From contig NZ_JRAA01000002.1 of assembly GCF_000787395.1 (NCBI RefSeq), positions 186,001-250,000 of the forward strand: a stretch of DNA of 64,000 bases, written 5' to 3'. The DNA is from Solemya velum gill symbiont. Lineage in GTDB: Bacteria > Pseudomonadota > Gammaproteobacteria > Chromatiales > Chromatiaceae. The notes below the pieces were generated by a model. That model was not told the origin of the DNA and made no database searches. It saw nothing but the letters and a program-made list of their open reading frames with translations. Positions 11,574-20,324 of the stretch are shown here, one piece after another (the first letter of the stretch is position 1; each line of letters opens with the position of its first letter). A program made the translations under genes and the position numbers.

Positions 11574-11611
11574 AAAAAACCCTTTAGTGATTGATCGCTA
11601 AAGGGTTTTTT
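11574..11611 (+). terminator. Intrinsic terminator after tRNA-Leu
   Basis: The hairpin pairs AAAAAACCCTTTAG with CTAAAGGGTTTTTT around a short loop and ends in a T run, six bases after the tRNA. IS30 copy 1 begins 43 bases further on. Confidence 0.88.
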
Positions 11612-11654
11612 ATGTGGCATCCCAGATTAACTTTCAACCATGACAAACAACACA

Positions 11655-12724
11655 CGTGAATTCAATTTCCAAGTGCAACTCAACAGAGTTGGTTAGAGGG
11701 CAAGCTGCGGTAGCATAGGTAGCTTCTCTCACCGACCAAAGTTAGAGGAGCACCATGTACACGCAGCTTACCCAGGAAGAACGATACCAGATTCAGGCAC
11801 TGATGAAAGCAGGTCACAATCAAACAGAGATAGCCAAGATACTTGGGCGCCACAAATCCACTGTCAGCCGCGAACTGAGGCGTAACCGTGGCTTGCGCGG
11901 CTATCGCCCCAAACAGGCCCATCGGCTGTCTGTAGAGCGCCGTCAGAGCAAGAGCCAGCCCCGTATTGCCACTACCCACTGGGAGCGAGTCGAGCATCTG
12001 TTGCGCGAGGACTGGAGTCCGGAACAAATCAGCCTGTGGCTGTGCAATGAGGCTGACATTCAAATCTCTCATGAGTGGATTTACCAGTACGTTCTCCAGA
12101 ACAAATCCATGGGCGGTAACCTATACCGCCACCTGCGTTGCCAGAAGCAGCGTCGAAAGCGCTATGGCAGCTATAGCCGCCGAGGGCAACTGATTAACCG
12201 AGTCAGCATCGATGAACGTCCTGCCGTGGTTGATGAGCGTTCACGCTTCGGTGATTGGGAACTTGATACCATTATCGGAAAAGGCCACAAACAGGCCATC
12301 GTTTCAATCACCGAGCGTAAATCCCGATTGACGCTCATCCATAAGGTGGAGAGAAAAACCGCCAGCAACGTCACCAGCGCTATCCTCAAACTGCTCAAAC
12401 CCATCGCCGGCCGCGTTCACACGCTGACCTCAGATAATGGTAAGGAATTCGCCGGTCACGAGACCATCGCTAAAGGCCTCAGTGCCAGGTTCTTCTTTGC
12501 CCATCCCTATGCCTCCTGGGAACGTGGCTTGAATGAGAACACCAATGGACTCATTCGCCAATACTTCCCAAAGCATCGGGACTTTACAACCATCACTCAG
12601 GCGGAAATCAACCAGGTGATGAATAAACTGAACAATCGTCCCCGAAAATGTCTTGGCATTAAAACGCCCAATCAAGTATTTTTCGGGATTAACCCATCCG
12701 TTGCACTAGTGAGTTGAATCCGCG
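11655..12724 (+). mobile_element. IS30-family insertion sequence, copy 1 (1070 bp)
   Basis: The element is bounded by imperfect 25-base inverted repeats at 11655-11679 and 12700-12724 that share ATTCAA and AGTGCAAC. It is flanked by a three-base direct repeat ACA (11652-11654 and 12725-12727), as expected for IS30-type insertion. It carries one transposase gene. A second copy with the same ends and the same encoded protein lies at 44600-45669 in the opposite orientation. The clean duplication suggests copy 1 is a simple insertion between the tRNA-Leu terminator and the next gene. Confidence 0.9.
11755..12717 (+). CDS. IS30-family transposase (copy 1)
   Basis: The 320-residue transposase has an N-terminal helix-turn-helix (YTQLTQEERYQIQALMKAG, then KILGRHKSTVSRELRRN) that binds the element ends. 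The C-terminal integrase fold has DDE residues in GDWELDTIIGKG, LTSDNGKEF and WERGLNENTNGLIRQYFP. The length is normal for the family and no frameshift is seen, so it should be active. The protein is identical to the copy at 44607-45569, which implies recent spread. AGAGGAG precedes the ATG. Confidence 0.95.
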   Translation: MYTQLTQEERYQIQALMKAGHNQTEIAKILGRHKSTVSRELRRNRGLRGYRPKQAHRLSVERRQSKSQPRIATTHWERVEHLLREDWSPEQISLWLCNEADIQISHEWIYQYVLQNKSMGGNLYRHLRCQKQRRKRYGSYSRRGQLINRVSIDERPAVVDERSRFGDWELDTIIGKGHKQAIVSITERKSRLTLIHKVERKTASNVTSAILKLLKPIAGRVHTLTSDNGKEFAGHETIAKGLSARFFFAHPYASWERGLNENTNGLIRQYFPKHRDFTTITQAEINQVMNKLNNRPRKCLGIKTPNQVFFGINPSVALVS

Positions 12725-12845
12725 ACATTAATCACGCTCCCGGCAATGTCATAATTGCCAGAAATCATATGATGATGAGTGACTTGCAAATCCAGGTAAA
12801 GCGAATGTGTGCAGACCATCATCTGGCCTGCACACACGACACTTT

Positions 12846-13073
12846 CTAGTCTTCGCCGAGACCTTCGTGCCAACCGGTATCAAGTCCGAACTCGAAAGTG
12901 TGGCACTTCAATCCTTCCGGAAATACTGATCTAAGACGACGTTCGAACTCGGCATAGACCTCAGCCTTGTGTTGCTGTACGTCATAATCGCGGCTGTCTG
13001 CCTCAACATCAGGCACCTCGATATCCATTTTAAATTCAATTTCCGGCGCCATTTGTACGCGTATCTTACTCAT
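12846..13073 (-). CDS. Small acidic protein of unknown function
   Basis: The 75-residue product is rich in Glu and Asp and has no signal peptide, membrane segment or recognisable motif. It starts MSKIRVQMAPEIEFKMDIE and ends GWHEGLGED. A GGGAAAG sequence just upstream of the ATG could serve as ribosome-binding site. It lies 62 bases downstream of the hppA fragment on the same strand, and 121 bases from IS30 copy 1. I do not recognise the family. Coding is supported by the ribosome-binding site and the lack of a competing frame only. Confidence 0.5.
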   Translation of the reverse strand: MSKIRVQMAPEIEFKMDIEVPDVEADSRDYDVQQHKAEVYAEFERRLRSVFPEGLKCHTFEFGLDTGWHEGLGED

Positions 13074-13135
13074 GTTTCTTTCCCCTATATGATTCAGTGA
13101 ACGCTATTTTGATGAATATTTCCAATTGCATTGCA

Positions 13136-13765
13136 CTAAAGCAGCGGCACCATCATCAGGGCCACGATGTTGATAATCTTGATTAACGGGTTGATTGCCG
13201 GACCAGCAGTGTCCTTGTAGGGGTCACCAACTGTGTCGCCTGTGACTGATGCCTTATGTGCTTCAGAACCCTTACCACCATGGTTATCGTCTTCGATATA
13301 TTTCTTGGCGTTATCCCATGCACCACCGCCTGTTGTCATTGAGATAGCAACAAACAGACCGGTCACAATAGAACCGAGCAGAACGCCACCAAGAGCAACA
13401 GGACCCAAAATCAATCCAACCAGAAGTGGCACTGCAATAGGAAGCAGTGATGGCACGATCATTTCACGAATGGCTGAACGAGTCAGCATATCAACCGCTC
13501 TTGAATAGTCCGGTTTTGCAGTCCGATCCATGATGCCGGGAATCTCTTTGAACTGGCGACGTACTTCATGCACGATACCGCTGGCTGCACGTCCGACAGC
13601 TTCCATGCCCATGGCGCCAAACAGGTAAGGCACCAAGCCACCGATGAAGAGGCCGATGATGACCATGTGATTCGACAGGTCGAAACTTGTCTCACCGCCA
13701 GTATGGATCGCCAACTCACGCGTGTAGTCAGAAAAGAGTACAAGTGCAGCAAGTGCGGCTGAGCC
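13136..13765 (-). pseudogene. hppA: Membrane-bound proton pyrophosphatase, 3' part only
   Basis: The frame begins at the IS3 boundary with [17 protein letters not shown] and runs to a stop at 13136, about 209 residues. It contains the C-terminal pyrophosphatase signatures [19 protein letters not shown] and [20 protein letters not shown], with several membrane segments. A complete ion-pumping pyrophosphatase has about 650-700 residues, so roughly the first two thirds, including most of the active site, are missing. IS3 copy A sits exactly at the break, and the other side of that IS is a different gene. The fragment cannot make a working pump. Whether another complete copy exists elsewhere cannot be seen here. 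Confidence 0.92.
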
Positions 13766-13799
13766 TGACCTGCCCCCAACAAGTGGTCCAGTTTGAATG

Positions 13800-14606
13800 T
13801 TAGTTCATCGCCGGTTTCAGCTCCAGTGGAATGATGGATTCAGGAGCTGGAGGGCGATAGCCCAGCGAGCTATGTGGCCGCTTGGTGTTGTAATGTTTTC
13901 TCCATTGTTCAATGATCACTTTCGCTTCGTGTAGCGTGTAAAAGACCTCACCATTGAGCAATTCATCCCTGAACCGGGCATTGAAGCTCTCGCAGTAGCC
14001 GTTCTCCCAAGGTGAGCCTGGTTCGATGTATGCCGTTTTAGCGCCGACAGCAGCGATCCACTTCCTCACGGCTTCTGCAATAAACTCGGGGCCGTTATCC
14101 GAACGGATATAGGCCGGTACCCCACGCAGAATGAACAGGTCAGTCAGCACATCAATGACATCGGCTGAGTTCAACTTACGTTTCACCCGGATTGCCAGAC
14201 ATTCCCGACTGTATTCATCAATCAGGTTCAATGTCCGGAAGGCTCTGCCATCATCGGTTCTATGGTGGACAAAGTCGTAGGACCAGACATGATTTCTGTA
14301 TTGTGCACGGAGTCTGATACAAGAGCCATCATTGAGCCATAAACGGCCACGCGGCTTCTGCTTGGCAGGTATTTTCAGCCCCTCTTGTCGCCATAACCGC
14401 TCGACACGCTTGTCGTTAACTTGCCAGCCTGCCTCTCTCAGGAGAGCGGCGATACGACGGTAACCATAACGGCCATACTCCCTTGCTAGAGCGATCATAT
14501 CAGCGACAAGTCGTGTTTCATCACGACGCCCCTGTGGAATACGGCGCTGGGTTGAGCGATGTTGTCCGAGTACACGGCAAGCCCTGCGCTCGGAAACAGC
14601 CATCAT
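13800..14606 (-). CDS. IS3-family transposase OrfB (copy A)
   Basis: This is the catalytic part of the transposase, 268 residues from its first ATG. It has an HTH_21-like segment ([19 protein letters not shown]) and an integrase core with DDE residues in [18 protein letters not shown] and [15 protein letters not shown], ending [17 protein letters not shown]. Translation most likely starts in OrfA and shifts by -1 at a GGGAAAC site (minus strand, 14654-14660), since the OrfB frame stays open upstream as [11 protein letters not shown]-type sequence. It differs from copy B at scattered residues near the N-terminus. Confidence 0.93.
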   Translation of the reverse strand: MMAVSERRACRVLGQHRSTQRRIPQGRRDETRLVADMIALAREYGRYGYRRIAALLREAGWQVNDKRVERLWRQEGLKIPAKQKPRGRLWLNDGSCIRLRAQYRNHVWSYDFVHHRTDDGRAFRTLNLIDEYSRECLAIRVKRKLNSADVIDVLTDLFILRGVPAYIRSDNGPEFIAEAVRKWIAAVGAKTAYIEPGSPWENGYCESFNARFRDELLNGEVFYTLHEAKVIIEQWRKHYNTKRPHSSLGYRPPAPESIIPLELKPAMN

Positions 14607-14647
14607 GCAACAAACGTTTTCGATACAGGCCCTGCGACGCGAGGGGC

Positions 14648-14926
14648 TCAGAAGTTTCCCTTGGCAGCCTCCGACAGAATCTGCTTATCCAGTGTCAGAT
14701 CAGAAACGGCCTTGCGCAAACGTTCATTCTCCTTCTGTAGCCGTTTCAGTTCTTTTAACTGGTCAATCCCCATCCCACCGTACTTTTTGCGCCAGCGGTA
14801 GTAAGTCTGCTCAGTGATGCCAATTTCGCGGATCGCATCGATGCGGGCAGTGCCTTGTCCAACCAGGACTTCAACTTGCCGCAGTTTCTGGACGATTTCT
14901 TCCGGTTTGTGTCGCTTGATTCCCAT
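14648..14926 (-). CDS. IS3-family OrfA (copy A)
   Basis: The 92-residue protein begins [17 protein letters not shown] and has a Transposase_8-type helix-turn-helix ([20 protein letters not shown]). A leucine-zipper-like helix follows ([18 protein letters not shown]). It binds the element ends and joins with the frameshifted OrfAB product. A GGAGG lies upstream of the ATG. Confidence 0.92.
   Translation of the reverse strand: MGIKRHKPEEIVQKLRQVEVLVGQGTARIDAIREIGITEQTYYRWRKKYGGMGIDQLKELKRLQKENERLRKAVSDLTLDKQILSEAAKGNF
14654..14660 (-). promoter_or_regulatory. -1 frameshift heptamer GGGAAAC, IS3 copy A
   Basis: On the minus strand the OrfA codons GGA AAC at the end of orfA form the slippery heptamer G GGA AAC. 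A -1 slip joins OrfA to the OrfB frame three codons before the OrfA stop. The same site is present in copy B. Confidence 0.75.
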
Positions 14927-14983
14927 TTTCGGTCCTCCGTTTTACTCATCATAAGGGTGGACCAACTTATTGGGGGAGGATCA

Positions 14984-15255
14984 ACACGAAAGTAGATAAC
15001 CGCGTTCACTTTCACCGAGACATTGTCACGCGAGATAACATCCTGTTCAGGTACATCCATTACAACTGTGCGCAGGTCCACCCGGACCATCTGCTGGATT
15101 ATCGGGATGACGATAATAAGGCCGGGACCCTTGACCTTCCAGAAACGTCCCAGCGTGAAGATCACTCCTCGTTCGTACTCACGAAGAATAAAAATCGCCC
15201 AGAGCACCAGCAGTGCAATAAAGCCGAAAACCATATAACTTAGATAAGCGATCAT
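14984..15255 (-). pseudogene. Slipin (SPFH/stomatin) gene, 5' part only
   Basis: About 90 residues remain, beginning [18 protein letters not shown] (membrane anchor). The stomatin-type start of the SPFH domain follows: [37 protein letters not shown] and [17 protein letters not shown]. Slipins have about 250 residues, so two thirds are missing at the IS3 junction. The start ATG directly follows the nfeD stop, the usual NfeD-slipin pairing in which a membrane protease acts on its stomatin partner. The frame runs on into the IS as unrelated sequence, so any product would be chimeric. Confidence 0.9.
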
Positions 15256-16630
15256 TTAACTATCCTCCTGTTTATTTTCCGGTTCTATATCCAGAATCAA
15301 ACCATCCAAGCCAGTCACACGTACCTGCTCTCCCCTGGTTACTTGAACAGGACTACGAGCCTGCCACAGTTCCCCATGAACACGAATCCGTCCTTTACCA
15401 AGAAAATCTTCCAGCACCTCGGCTTGCATCCCCACGAGCTCCTCAGCACCACTGACTACAGAGCGTCGATGCGACTTGATTGCCATACCGACAATCAACA
15501 CGAGCAAAGCTGCGCTGACGAGGGCGAAAGCACCGATTAGGGGAAGTGAGATACCAAAACCGGGCACCTCGGTATCAATAAGGATCACCGAGCCAATGAC
15601 AAATGCGATAATTCCACCGATGCCAAGGATGCCAAAACTTGGCTCAAAGGCCTCGCCAACCATTAACGCCACACCGAGCAGAATCAGGAACAGGCCGGCA
15701 TAATTGATAGGCAGCAGCTGAAACGCATATAGCGCAAGCAGCAGGCAGATGGCACCTGTCACTCCCGGCAGAATGCTTCCCGGGTTGGAGAATTCTAGAA
15801 TCAGCCCGTAAATGCCGATCAGCATCAGGATATAGGCGACGTTGGGGTTGGTAATAACGGCCAGTATCTGGCTCAATGTGATTTAACAGCAATCCTTCGG
15901 TTGCCAGTGTGACTTCCTGCCCAAGGATATTGATTCTTCGCCCATCCAGCAGGACAAGCAGTTTGCTCATATCCGATGCCACTATATCGATAACACCCAG
16001 TTCCAGGGCCGATCTTGCATCCAGGCTTGCCGCTTCGCGCACTGCCTTTTCTGCCCAGTCTGCGTTGCGCCCCCTGAGGCTGGCAAGACTGCGAATATAG
16101 GCAACTGCATCATTAATCGCTTTTTGGCTTTTTGCATCAAGGCTTACCGGTTGCTCCTGGCTCTTTTCTGCATCCGGCCGGGCCTCTTCCACAGGCTCTT
16201 TGCTGCCAGGTGTTGCAGGGGGAGAAACGGTCGGTGCGATACTGACCGGCGTGGCAGCCCCCAGGTTGGTGGCAGGCGCCATTGCCGCAACGTGGCTGGC
16301 GTAAAGAAGAAAGGTACCGGCACTTGCAGCCCGGGCACCATTGGGGAATACATAACCGACCACGGGCACTGGCGAAGCAAGGATCACCTTGTTGATATCT
16401 CGCATCGAGGACTCGAGTCCTCCCGGAGTATCAATACGTAAAATGATCAGCTGAGCCTGTTCTTCAGCCGCAAGGTCAATGGCGCGTTCGACGTAGTCAG
16501 TGGTTGCCGGTCCAATAGCTCCGTCAATATCAATCCACACCCCGCTTCTGGAGCCCGCACCCTCCTGCTGTGCCAATAGGATGAGTGGCCAGAGAAACAG
16601 GAGCAACAAGAACAGATGTTTCGTTTTCAT
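15256..16630 (-). pseudogene. nfeD: NfeD-type membrane serine protease, frameshifted
   Basis: The N-terminal frame starts at the ATG 16628-16630 with a signal peptide (MKTKHLFLLLLFLWP). It includes a ClpP-like protease domain (IILRIDTPGGLESSMRDI and GARAASAGTFLLYASHVAAM, with the expected catalytic serine). After EGLLLNHIE, near 15880, the frame drifts into nonsense. The other frame then continues with ILAVITNPNVAYILMLIGIY, four membrane segments and the C-terminal OB-fold domain, ending at 15256. Relatives have a few extra residues between HIE and LLAVIT, so a short deletion that is not a multiple of three is likely. With the truncated slipin downstream, the locus is probably dead unless this is a sequence error. 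Confidence 0.85.
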
Positions 16631-16803
16631 GGCATTTACTGTTCCAGGTTCATTTCGAGGACAACCCGTCAGCACCGATCTGACTGATGCGATTTACATT
16701 ACATGGTTGTACTCATCTAGTAACAGTATAGATTGAAAAATGATAATTCACTTACAGATTAATATGTTATGGCTTCCTGGCTGTTGAAAAGGCTGAATTC
16801 TGT

Positions 16804-16953
16804 TCAGGTTATGCAGCCTTGCTCAACTTCCTCGAGATGACTGATACGGATGGATGCCGGCGGGTTCGAACCGTAAATGAGTGAATGAAGAGCATCAGAC
16901 GCCAGGGTAGCGTCATTCTCGCTGTAGAGCCTGATGAGTGCGCTGACAAGTTG
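16804..16953 (-). pseudogene. Remnant of the 3' end of an M48 peptidase gene
   Basis: The minus strand here translates as LVSALIRLYSENDATLASD, then ALHSLIYGSNPPASIRI, SHLEEVEQGCIT and a stop. This matches the last 48 residues of the intact M48 peptidase at 22360-23613 at about two thirds of positions, in the same orientation 5.5 kb away. Similarity stops near 16953, just before the stop of the DUF2130 gene. No start codon or catalytic part remains. Confidence 0.88.
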
Positions 16954-16966
16954 CCACACTCACGAC

Positions 16967-18376
16967 CTATTCAGTATCGGTTGGATCCTGATCCTTAAGC
17001 TCATCAAACTTGGATGCCATTGTGGGGTTTTTCCGTGTCAGCTTCTTGATGGTTACGTCTTGCGCCTTGTTGTTTGCAAGACGAAGGTTCCGATCCGTAC
17101 CAAGCAAGGCATCCTTTGTCTTCTGCAGGTGAGTAATTGACTTATCTATCTCATCGATTGCTGTTTGGAATTTCCGCGAGGCAAGATCATAGTTTTTCCC
17201 GAATGCGCTCTTGAATTTTTCAAGATCGCTTTCGAAGTTTGTTATGTCGATATTCTGTGCCTGAACAAGCGCCAGCTCCCTCTTGTACTTAAGCGAGTTC
17301 ATCGCGGCATTACGCAACAGTGTAATGATTGGAAGAAAGAACTGCGGCCGTACGATGTACATCTTCGGGTAGCGGTGAAACATGTCAACAATGCCCGTGT
17401 TGTAGAGTTCACTGTCGGACTCGAGCATAGAGACCAAGACAGCGTATTCACACCCTTTCTCGGTGCGATCCTTGTCGAGCTCCTTGAGGAAGTCCTCGTT
17501 CTTTTTCTTGGTTGCAGTGGTATCGTTCTCGTTCTTCATTTCGAACATGATCGAAACAATTTCAGTGTCGGCCTCATCCGTGTCACGGAAGATATAGTCA
17601 CCCTTACTGCCGCTCCTGGCATCGTTATCCTTCTCGAAATATGCTCTCGGAAACGCTGTAGCCCGAATGCGATTGAACTCGGTCTCACAATGCTGCTCAA
17701 GGGTTTCTCCAACCATCTTTGTCGACAAACGCGCTTTCATGTCACGCAGGCGCTCGATTGCTTCGTCGCGATCCTTGATTTGCGTCTCGTACTTATCCTT
17801 GAGCGACTTCTCGGCAAGTTGCTTTTCAAGTGCTGCCCGGTCGAGGTTGTTTTTCAGCTCATCGCGCTCTTTCTCGACCTTACCGACGGCACCTGTAATT
17901 GCGAGCGTCTGCTCGACTTTACTGGCATCGAGCTTGGCCTTTAATTCCAGGATCTCGGCATCCTTCTTTGCTGCGGTTTCCTGCAGCTCTTTGGAGAGTT
18001 TCGCATCAGCCAGTTCAGAGGCAGCCTGCTTGTCGCGCTTTACTTGTTCAAGTTCGTTGGCGAGCTCATTACGCTCTTTTTCAACGATGTTTAAAGCCTC
18101 GGTCACAGCAAGGTTCTTCGCGATCTCACCGGCATCGAGTTTGGCTTTCAATTCCTGGATTTCGACATCCTTTGCTGCGGTCGTCTTGTGCATTTCGCTA
18201 CTGACCTGGTTCTTGGCAAGCTCAACAGCGTTCTGCTTCTCCTTCTCGGCCAGCTCAAGTCGTTCGTGCAACTGTTGCTCAAACTCATGGTCACGGACTT
18301 GCTTAAGAATGTCCGCATACCCGGCTTCGTCGATTTTGAATGCTTTACCGCAGTGCGGACAGATTATTTCATGCAA
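16967..18376 (-). CDS. DUF2130 coiled-coil protein
   Basis: The 469-residue protein opens with a zinc-ribbon-like CPHCGKAF. Residues 25-215 are a highly charged coiled coil containing a duplicated segment of about 63 residues ([17 protein letters not shown] and [17 protein letters not shown]). The globular DUF2130 domain follows ([48 protein letters not shown]), with a nuclease-like arrangement of acidic and lysine residues; that fold is my inference. The start is a TTG preceded by GGGGAG. Function is unknown in the family. It lies in the interval bounded by the intact and fossil M48 gene ends. Confidence 0.8.
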   Translation of the reverse strand: MHEIICPHCGKAFKIDEAGYADILKQVRDHEFEQQLHERLELAEKEKQNAVELAKNQVSSEMHKTTAAKDVEIQELKAKLDAGEIAKNLAVTEALNIVEKERNELANELEQVKRDKQAASELADAKLSKELQETAAKKDAEILELKAKLDASKVEQTLAITGAVGKVEKERDELKNNLDRAALEKQLAEKSLKDKYETQIKDRDEAIERLRDMKARLSTKMVGETLEQHCETEFNRIRATAFPRAYFEKDNDARSGSKGDYIFRDTDEADTEIVSIMFEMKNENDTTATKKKNEDFLKELDKDRTEKGCEYAVLVSMLESDSELYNTGIVDMFHRYPKMYIVRPQFFLPIITLLRNAAMNSLKYKRELALVQAQNIDITNFESDLEKFKSAFGKNYDLASRKFQTAIDEIDKSITHLQKTKDALLGTDRNLRLANNKAQDVTIKKLTRKNPTMASKFDELKDQDPTDTE

Positions 18377-18755
18377 CGATACTTCTCCCCTGCTTTGGCC
18401 AAGAATTACATCTATTTATTTTGTGCCTTCATAGGCATCCTAACCGATTAAATACTGAATATCTGTATGAATTTTCTAAAACTACGGTGAGTACCAAATG
18501 TTCATTTTTTACCGGAAGCGGCCATTCGCAACAAGTCGCTAACAGTGGATGATTACACCATTATTGGCGAGAGATCAGGAGAAATATATACTTCTATATG
18601 CCACGACTACACCTTCGAATCCGCTTTGGACGGATTATCAGATTTAGCTATAGCAACACCACGTAAATTATCAAACTGGCATCATTTTTATAGCACATAT
18701 GCATTTCTGGAATTGAATCAAGCCGGAACTACCCCTGATTTGTATCAAAAGGGCT
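18377..18755. other. 379-base gap with one doubtful small frame
   Basis: The gap separates the DUF2130 start from the end of the HD-GYP gene. A plus-strand frame from 18545 to 18766 encodes a 73-residue peptide starting MDDYTIIGERSGEIYTSI that overlaps the 3' end of the HD-GYP gene. It has no clear ribosome-binding site and no family I recognise. Promoters for the DUF2130 gene are expected here but none is convincing by eye. Confidence 0.3.
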
Positions 18756-20282
18756 TCAGAAAGTGAAAGCAGGAGTGCCCTGGAACAGTGTCAGGCAGGC
18801 ATCCGCAACCCTGGAATCGAAAAGAACTCCCCGCCCTTTTCTGACTACATCCAACGCCTCATCTATTCCATATGCAGGCCGATAAGGACGGTGACTATTG
18901 ATTGCTTCAACCACATCGGCAACTGCAATAATGCGTGCCTCGAGTATAATTTCTTCCCCTTTTAAACCTTGCGGATAGCCGCTCCCATCCATTCGTTCAT
19001 GGTGCTGATGTATCATCTCTGCAACAGGCCAGGGGAAATCTACACCTTTAATGATGTCGAAACCAATCTCCGGATGAGATTGAATCAGCCCTAGTTCCAG
19101 CTCCGTCAATTTTCCTGGACGATTTAGTATCTCAGCGGGAATGGCAATCTTGCCAATATCATGGATAGCGGCACCGAGGCTAATACCCTCGATTTGTGCA
19201 TCTGTCAGGCCCAGTAGCTTTGCAATTGAGGTAGCTAGTTTTGAAACCCGCTCCTGATGGCCCGAGGTGTAAGGATCGCGCTTTTCAATTGTTAGTGAGA
19301 CAGACTTGATCGTACCAAGCAACGCACCTTTCAATTGTATGGCTGCCCGCTGTTTGTCCTTCTCGGCCATCTTACGTGCTGATATATCACGTGCGATACC
19401 GACACCATAGAAGCCATCCGATAATTGCATAGCAGAAACCGATAACTCAATAGGAAACTCACTTCCATCTTTTCTCAAGCCGGTAAGCTCTACTAATTTA
19501 CCAACAAAATTTCCCTCTCCGCTAGCAGAGAAAGTTCTCATACTATTGTTAATAGCTTCATGGAATCGCTCCGGGGCTATTAGATCATGCAACTTTATTC
19601 CAATGGCCTCTTCGACACTGTAGCCGAAGATAGTCGTTGCAGCTGGATTCCAGGAAACAATGGAGCCGTCGTCAGATTTAATCACGACTAGTGCGTCGCG
19701 CACGGCATTAGTTGCACTCTGCAGTCGCATATTACTTTCATTCAGAGCAATTTCAGCCAATCGACGATCTGTAATGTCAACAATCGTACCATCAAGCCAA
19801 ATCTGTTCTGTCTTGTTCTCGAATCCAGCCTGTCCTCGAACATGCACCCACTTTATGTCACCTTTACTGTTACAAATGCGATAGTCAATAAAATAGGGAA
19901 TGGCCTCATTGACAGCCTCCATTATCTGCTCTCGAACCATCTCCCTGTCATCGGGGTGAATGATACTGGCAAAAGATCTAACCTGATTATTAATGAAATC
20001 AGAAACAGGATAGCCGGTGATACTTTCGATTTCATCGTTTAGATACAGCATGCTCCAATTGCTATCAATCAAGCACCTGTACACAACGCCCGGTATATTC
20101 TGAACCAGGGTTCGATACTTTTTCTCGTTCTCCTCCAGGTCTTCCAGAAGAAACAGCATGGCCCGGCGTGTATCATTGAAGGTATCCAATCGAGTATGTA
20201 ACTCCTCCAGCTCTGCCCTGAGGCGACCAGTTTCTGCTCGAAGATTCCCGATACTTTCAACTTCTGTGTTATTTGTTGTCAT
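18756..20282 (-). CDS. PAS-PAS-HD-GYP protein (c-di-GMP phosphodiesterase candidate)
   Basis: This 508-residue cytosolic regulator starts with a coiled coil. Two PAS domains follow, near 55-180 (IPGVVYRCLIDSNWSMLYL, IVDITDRR) and 185-310 (VSWNPAATTIFGYSVEEAIG, ARDISARK). The HD-GYP domain spans about 325-500. The metal-binding and signature motifs are intact: SGHQERVSKL, AAIHDIGKIAIP, HPEIG, HQHHERMDGSGYPQGLKG and IIAVADVVEAI. HD-GYP domains hydrolyse cyclic di-GMP, so the protein probably lowers this messenger in response to a PAS-sensed signal. It lies 42 bases after the haem/PAS sensor gene and its first PAS resembles that protein's last PAS, so the two likely act together. Confidence 0.9.
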   Translation of the reverse strand: MTTNNTEVESIGNLRAETGRLRAELEELHTRLDTFNDTRRAMLFLLEDLEENEKKYRTLVQNIPGVVYRCLIDSNWSMLYLNDEIESITGYPVSDFINNQVRSFASIIHPDDREMVREQIMEAVNEAIPYFIDYRICNSKGDIKWVHVRGQAGFENKTEQIWLDGTIVDITDRRLAEIALNESNMRLQSATNAVRDALVVIKSDDGSIVSWNPAATTIFGYSVEEAIGIKLHDLIAPERFHEAINNSMRTFSASGEGNFVGKLVELTGLRKDGSEFPIELSVSAMQLSDGFYGVGIARDISARKMAEKDKQRAAIQLKGALLGTIKSVSLTIEKRDPYTSGHQERVSKLATSIAKLLGLTDAQIEGISLGAAIHDIGKIAIPAEILNRPGKLTELELGLIQSHPEIGFDIIKGVDFPWPVAEMIHQHHERMDGSGYPQGLKGEEIILEARIIAVADVVEAINSHRPYRPAYGIDEALDVVRKGRGVLFDSRVADACLTLFQGTPAFTF

Positions 20283-20324
20283 GTCTTACCAAGCAAGGCC
20301 AATAACACAAGAACTGAACAATGA

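Larger units (their letters stand above)
13766..14983 (-). mobile_element. IS3-family element, copy A (1218 bp)
   Basis: The ends are imperfect inverted repeats: TGACCTGCCCCCA at the 13766 side and TGATCCTCCCCCA (read inward) at the 14983 side. Ends of this kind and the OrfA type suggest the IS407 group. It encodes OrfA and OrfB in overlapping -1 phase. Flanking tetramers are AGCC (13762-13765) and ACAC (14984-14987), so there is no target duplication. The left flank is hppA and the right flank is a slipin gene, so the element marks a deletion or other rearrangement. A closely similar, not identical, copy lies at 46219-47436. Confidence 0.9.

Noticed and set aside
14755-15255. 166-codon frame read as one protein from the slipin start into the IS3 element
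   Set aside because: Only the first 90 codons match slipins. The rest is reverse-strand IS sequence, so this is a chimeric frame, not a gene.
17165-18434. Two long plus-strand open frames opposite the DUF2130 gene
   Set aside because: They are antisense to a repetitive coiled-coil gene whose codon pattern keeps the reverse frames open. They show no motif or ribosome-binding site.
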